64,000 nucleotides of DNA, taken from Opisthocomus hoazin. Taxonomy: Eukaryota > Chordata > Aves > Opisthocomiformes > Opisthocomidae. Positions 60,127 to 64,000 of this stretch are shown here, in pieces (the first letter of the stretch is position 1; every line of letters begins with the position of its first letter). The stretch is taken from assembly GCF_030867145.1 (NCBI RefSeq), contig NC_134454.1:64834308-64898307 (forward strand), in the 5' to 3' direction. The notes beneath the pieces were generated by a model that saw nothing but the letters and a program-made list of their open reading frames with translations, did not search any database and was not told where the DNA came from. The position numbers were made by a program, and so were the translations under genes.

Positions 60127-62380
60127 TCATCTCAGAAAAAGCAGGATGTCTGCTAACAGCAAAGCAAGTTACAAGAAAGCCCAAGCAGTTATATAGAGCT
60201 CTATCTTTGTCATCACTTTTACACTATTGTTTTTCAAACAAGACTAGAAATAATTTAAGATCTTCGTATCAGTGAAACCCGTCCCTTAATTAATATGATT
60301 TTTATCTTGAGTTAAACGGGTTGGCTTTAACTTTTCAAGCTTAAAACAGTTATCTGCCTTTTATAGAGAAGTATCTGTGTTTTGAGGTGGTGCACATGCT
60401 CTGCTCATGTACCATCATGGAACTGCAAGGCAGCTCCATTATCTGCAGTGCAGTGGCTATGAAGGACATTAAAGATTGTGAAGTAATGGGTTAAAATAAA
60501 AGCATTGTGACTGTAACCCTCAAGAGGATGCTAACAAACAACAAATCCATGACTGGCACCATCCATGTGCAGACTGCAGGATATTAGCACAGGGAAGCAA
60601 AAACTTGGAGGTGTTATAAAGTTGTAGCTCAAGAAGGATAGGAATGCTGACTTCTGCTGCACAAAGAAAGGAGGGAACAGGCAAGAGAGATATGCTGGTT
60701 GTTAGGACATGGGGCTATTTTTGACTACCTGCAACAGACATGTAACAGCATGTCTAACTCCTCTTTGAATGTACAGTTAATTAGGCTGAATATGAACCCA
60801 ATGGATCATATACGTACATGTTGGAAAAGCAAATGTTCTGTCATATTTGTGGCACTGAAATGAATCCAGAGTGACAGTTCCCACACTATGGCTTGATGTA
60901 GTCTGGTTCCTTGGATACTCCCCTGCAGCTGAGAGCTGTGGAACAGCCGTCCTCAATTCACCACCTGCTTCACCTGAGGTCTCCAGTCTGGTTTGTAGAC
61001 AACGGAGAATAAAGCCGCAGAAGCAAGGTTAACGGTAAGAAGAAGGACAGATGCCAGCTTCCTCAGGACTACCTCCAAGGGGGCCATCGAAAAGGACCAT
61101 GATGGTGGAGTGCAGTTGCACTTCCTTAGCCCTGCGGAGATGCAGCACAGTAATTCATTAGATAGCCCCTCTCAGCACCTGGCTTCTACACTTAAGGGAA
61201 CAGCAAACCAGGAATGACAGAATGGCAAGTTTCAAATCAGGTGGCAGAAAGGGTGCAAAATGTGCTAGTGCATGAAACAGCTGATCTCCACAAAGCAACA
61301 GCTCCTAGCCGCAGACAAAAATGGTAGCTAAGTGTGATGTGTGCGCGACTTAGAGCAATTTCACAGCTACGTGTCTCTTGCTGTACTTCTGGAAGAGTGC
61401 AATTGTTGTTCTGCAAGTCTCACTGAAGTTTGTACAGTCCAGCTTCGACAAATAGACATTTTTTTTAAATGAAAAACTGCTTCATCAGGAAATTCTTAAC
61501 TTGCTGTGTGCAGCTGGCACTCTGTAATCCCTTCTGTGTGAGCTTCCCTGCTCTCTCTAAGCTGGGAAAGGTGTTTGCACCATGAACGCAGGCCAGCTCT
61601 GATGTGGCATCAGAGTGTATGGTATATAATCCCTCCTGAATGATGACTGCTTGGCTAGCAAAGTCTGTTTGGTTGGCTCACCAGTGTCATAACCATACTA
61701 ACAGTCACGCAGTAGCTTGTCCAATCCTACCTACCTTTCATGGATTGTCCAGTACATGATTGATTTTTACTTTTAGAATATTTATACTCTGTCTCCATGA
61801 TCTTTGCACTCACCAAGAGCAACATCTACAGGTTAGCAAACTAGTAGCCATAGCAAGCATCATGTTTGCTCTCTCATTTCTCCTGCAGCCTGTAGTGATA
61901 GCACTGATTTCTGGTTTTGCAAGTTTCTAATTCAGTGACTGCAGCAATGTGAGAAGTGCTCTCACTTTCTCCTGCTTTGGTCCACAGAGTTAAGTATGCA
62001 TGTGTGGGAGTACATCATGCACATAGGCTTCACAAGAAGGACTGACAAATTTTTAAAACACTGTTTTCTCTGATCTCACTCCTGGAATTATTCTGGTGCC
62101 CCTGACAAGTGTTTGGGCAGTTTTGTGTCAGCACACCAATTCTTGTAACTAAGGTTGAGGAGGGCAGGAAGAGTATTTCATTTTCAGAAAAATGGGCTGT
62201 TTGGAACTTCCAGGGGGAACAACAGAAAGCAGGGTAACATTTCTGAGCCACAGAATTCCAAGTTACTCAGTAACTTGAATGAGATGGGTCTATATCTTTC
62301 ATTGTATATGCTGCTTTGGAAAGCAGTCTCATTTCCTCTTGAATCCCAAAGACCTACCAATATAAAAGCTCCATTGCCTG
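60127..62380. other. Intergenic region, nothing recognised
   Basis: AT-moderate sequence with no supported exon, RNA gene or mobile element. Confidence 0.6.
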
Positions 62381-62573
62381 AATCACAAAATCACAGGATG
62401 GTTGAGATTGGAGGGGACCTCTGGAGCTCATCTTGTCTGATCCCTCTGCTTCAGGAGGGCCACCTGCAACTGGCTGCCCAGGACTATGTCCAAGGATGGA
62501 GACTCCACCAGTTCTCCGAGCAACATTTACCATCGCTCCATCACCCTCAAGGTAAAAAAGTGTTTCCTGCCTC
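62381..62573 (-). mobile_element. CR1 LINE fragment, 3' end, minus orientation
   Basis: The + strand opens AATCACAAAATCACAGGATG, then a GGTTGAGATTGGAGGGGACC block, the reverse complement of a CR1 3' end. It runs to the CATCACCCTCAAGGTAAAAA block near 62560 and then stops matching. Confidence 0.88.
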
Positions 62574-63364
62574 CAGCCACAGCCATGGGACTCAGGGCTG
62601 GAGGAGTCGGGCTGCTGTTGTAGAGAAGTGTTGGAGAAAGGGTGGGAGGGCTGAGGGCTGTGGGTGGAGGACGACAGGAGCTGTCTGGGTGCAGAGGTGC
62701 TGGCAGGAGGACCCAGCAGGGACATGGCTGCCACCACGGCCTCTGTCCATGGCACCCCGCTTCCCAGGTCTTCGGGAGAGGTGGCCCCGCAGATGGGCAG
62801 GGGGCTTGGACAGGTCTGTGCCCGTGGCTGGAAGGGGGAGGTGGGAAGGCTGGAAAGCATTCCCTGCAATGGCTTGTGCTTTGGGTTTTGCAAGCAGAAG
62901 GTGTGGAAACATCCCTTGACGTGGGCTGCACTGTCGACATCGCCCAGGCAGATGCAGCACCGGCTGCCTGCTGCCGCTTCCCACCGCCCTGCCTGTTGCA
63001 GCAGAGCTGCTCTGCTCTAGAGCCCCCCCAGCACCCGACACCATGTCCTGCTGAGAGGGATGTTCAAAGGGCCTGAGCTTTGCTGGCACTAGAAATGGAA
63101 AAGCAAAGAACGCCCCAGAAAATGGTGCGAGAGGGGAGGCACGGGCCTCCCAAAGGGTCTTGTGGACTGAAAAGCAGCAGCAGAATCAGCCCTATGAGAC
63201 CGCCAGCCCCAAGGGCTGCCCTCCCAACCTGCCTGTCCCCCTCGGCTCCCCCCAGGGACACTGCCCCCAACCCAACACCCCCTGCCCGCTCTGCTACTGC
63301 CGGACAACCAGCACTGCCCGAGCTACCACAGGGTACCTGGAGGAGGCAGTCAGGGAAGGCGGTT
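62574..63364. other. GC-rich block between two CR1 pieces
   Basis: About 790 bp, rich in GGG and CCC and Pro/Gly-type codons on both strands, unlike its neighbours. Long open frames exist on both strands (62592-63089 minus and 62642-63076 plus), a sign of composition rather than coding. It may be an insertion that split one CR1, or sequence between two independent CR1s. Unidentified. Confidence 0.4.
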
Positions 63365-63625
63365 CCCCTTTGTGGAACTTGATGATGTTTCTTTCACCCT
63401 ATTTCTCCAGCCTGTCAAGGTCCCTCTGGATGGCAGCCTGACCTCTAGCGTATCAGCCATTCGTCCCAGTTTTGTGTCATCTGCAAACTTGCTGAGGGTA
63501 TGCTCTGCCCCATCATCCAATTCATTAATAAAGATGTGAACAGTATCGTACTCAGTATTGAGTCTTGGGGTACACTGCTAGTTACTGGTTTCCCACTAGA
63601 CTTCACAATGCTGAATCCACCTCCC
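63365..63625 (-). mobile_element. CR1 LINE fragment, internal part, minus orientation
   Basis: The + strand matches the reverse complement of a more 5' CR1 segment: CTCCAGCCTGTCAAGGTCCC, then TGGATGGCAGCCTGACC, GTGTCATCTGCAAACTTGCT and ATTCATTAATAAAGATGTGA. Same orientation as the 3' piece at 62381, so the two may be parts of one element. Confidence 0.85.
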
Positions 63626-64000
63626 CAAGCTCTCAAAAAACGTCGGCTCTCTGACCCCTTCAAAAAAACTATTTTAAGACACTGCAATAAAATTAGCACC
63701 GTATAATGGAAACTTTGCATGTAATCACATCTCAGTGGGATGTTTGAGCTTCACCATGACATTCTGGTGAGGCAAATCCCCAAGACATTGTGGAGGTCTA
63801 ATGCCCACAGAGTTACTGCTTAGCAACCAAGAGCTTCTTCATGAAAAAGCAAACCCTTTGCAGCCTGGGAGTTGGTTGCTGTAACTTCCATCCAGGAAAG
63901 AGGAGGAGAGCTGAAATTGTACAGTGAGTGGCTCTCAGCACATTCATATCCAGGACAAGACCAATAGCTTTATTCCTCACACCACAATCTGTGTCACTAT
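63626..64000. other. End of window, no gene recognised
   Basis: No supported coding or repeat feature in the last 375 bp. Confidence 0.5.

Noticed and set aside
62354-63382. Long Pro/Ser/Gly-rich frames on both strands near the end
   Set aside because: They run partly through a CR1 fragment and a GC-rich block, with no consistent frame or domain.
53782-64000. MTX3 or THBS4 exons, expected by synteny
   Set aside because: I looked for metaxin and thrombospondin stretches on both strands and saw none. They probably lie beyond the window.

Overview
This window comes from a vertebrate nuclear genome, almost certainly a bird. Several CR1 LINE fragments, including two with the bird-type 3' end, and a solo ERV-L-like LTR with a 5-bp target duplication are scattered through ordinary AT-moderate intron and intergenic sequence. 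I cannot name the species.

The window is dominated by one complete + strand gene, CMYA5 (myospryn, cardiomyopathy-associated 5), from 5779 (ATG) to 53781 (TAA). I could place 13 coding exons by matching donor, acceptor and reading phase at every junction. Joined, they encode 4520 residues. The layout is a short acidic first exon, an 11.8-kb giant exon (about 88% of the protein), two coiled-coil exons, a 23-bp micro-exon, a linker exon, two fibronectin type III domains (two exons each) and a three-exon B30.2/SPRY domain. Myospryn is a striated-muscle costamere, Z-disc and M-band scaffold. It is TRIM-like but has no RING, and here it has a degenerate B-box just before the coiled coil.

The most striking feature is inside the giant exon. 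It carries a very long array of a 22-residue (66-bp) acidic repeat, regular from about 15480 to 16640 and decayed but recognisable to about 21630. It contains a near-identical 198-bp duplication and signs of a roughly 330-bp higher-order period. This array probably explains why the protein is longer than the human one (about 4070 residues as I recall).

Upstream (1-5578) is a probable last exon and 3' UTR of the + strand neighbour, which by synteny would be TENT2/PAPD4, then a CR1 remnant and featureless intergenic DNA. The CMYA5 proximal promoter (about 5579-5778) has an 11-bp dyad and a TATA/MEF2-like CTATTTAAAG box. Downstream of CMYA5 (53782-64000) I see its 3' UTR with a poly(A) signal, the solo LTR (59717-60121), a CA microsatellite, CR1 pieces at 62381-62573 and 63365-63625 separated by a GC-rich block, and no convincing gene.
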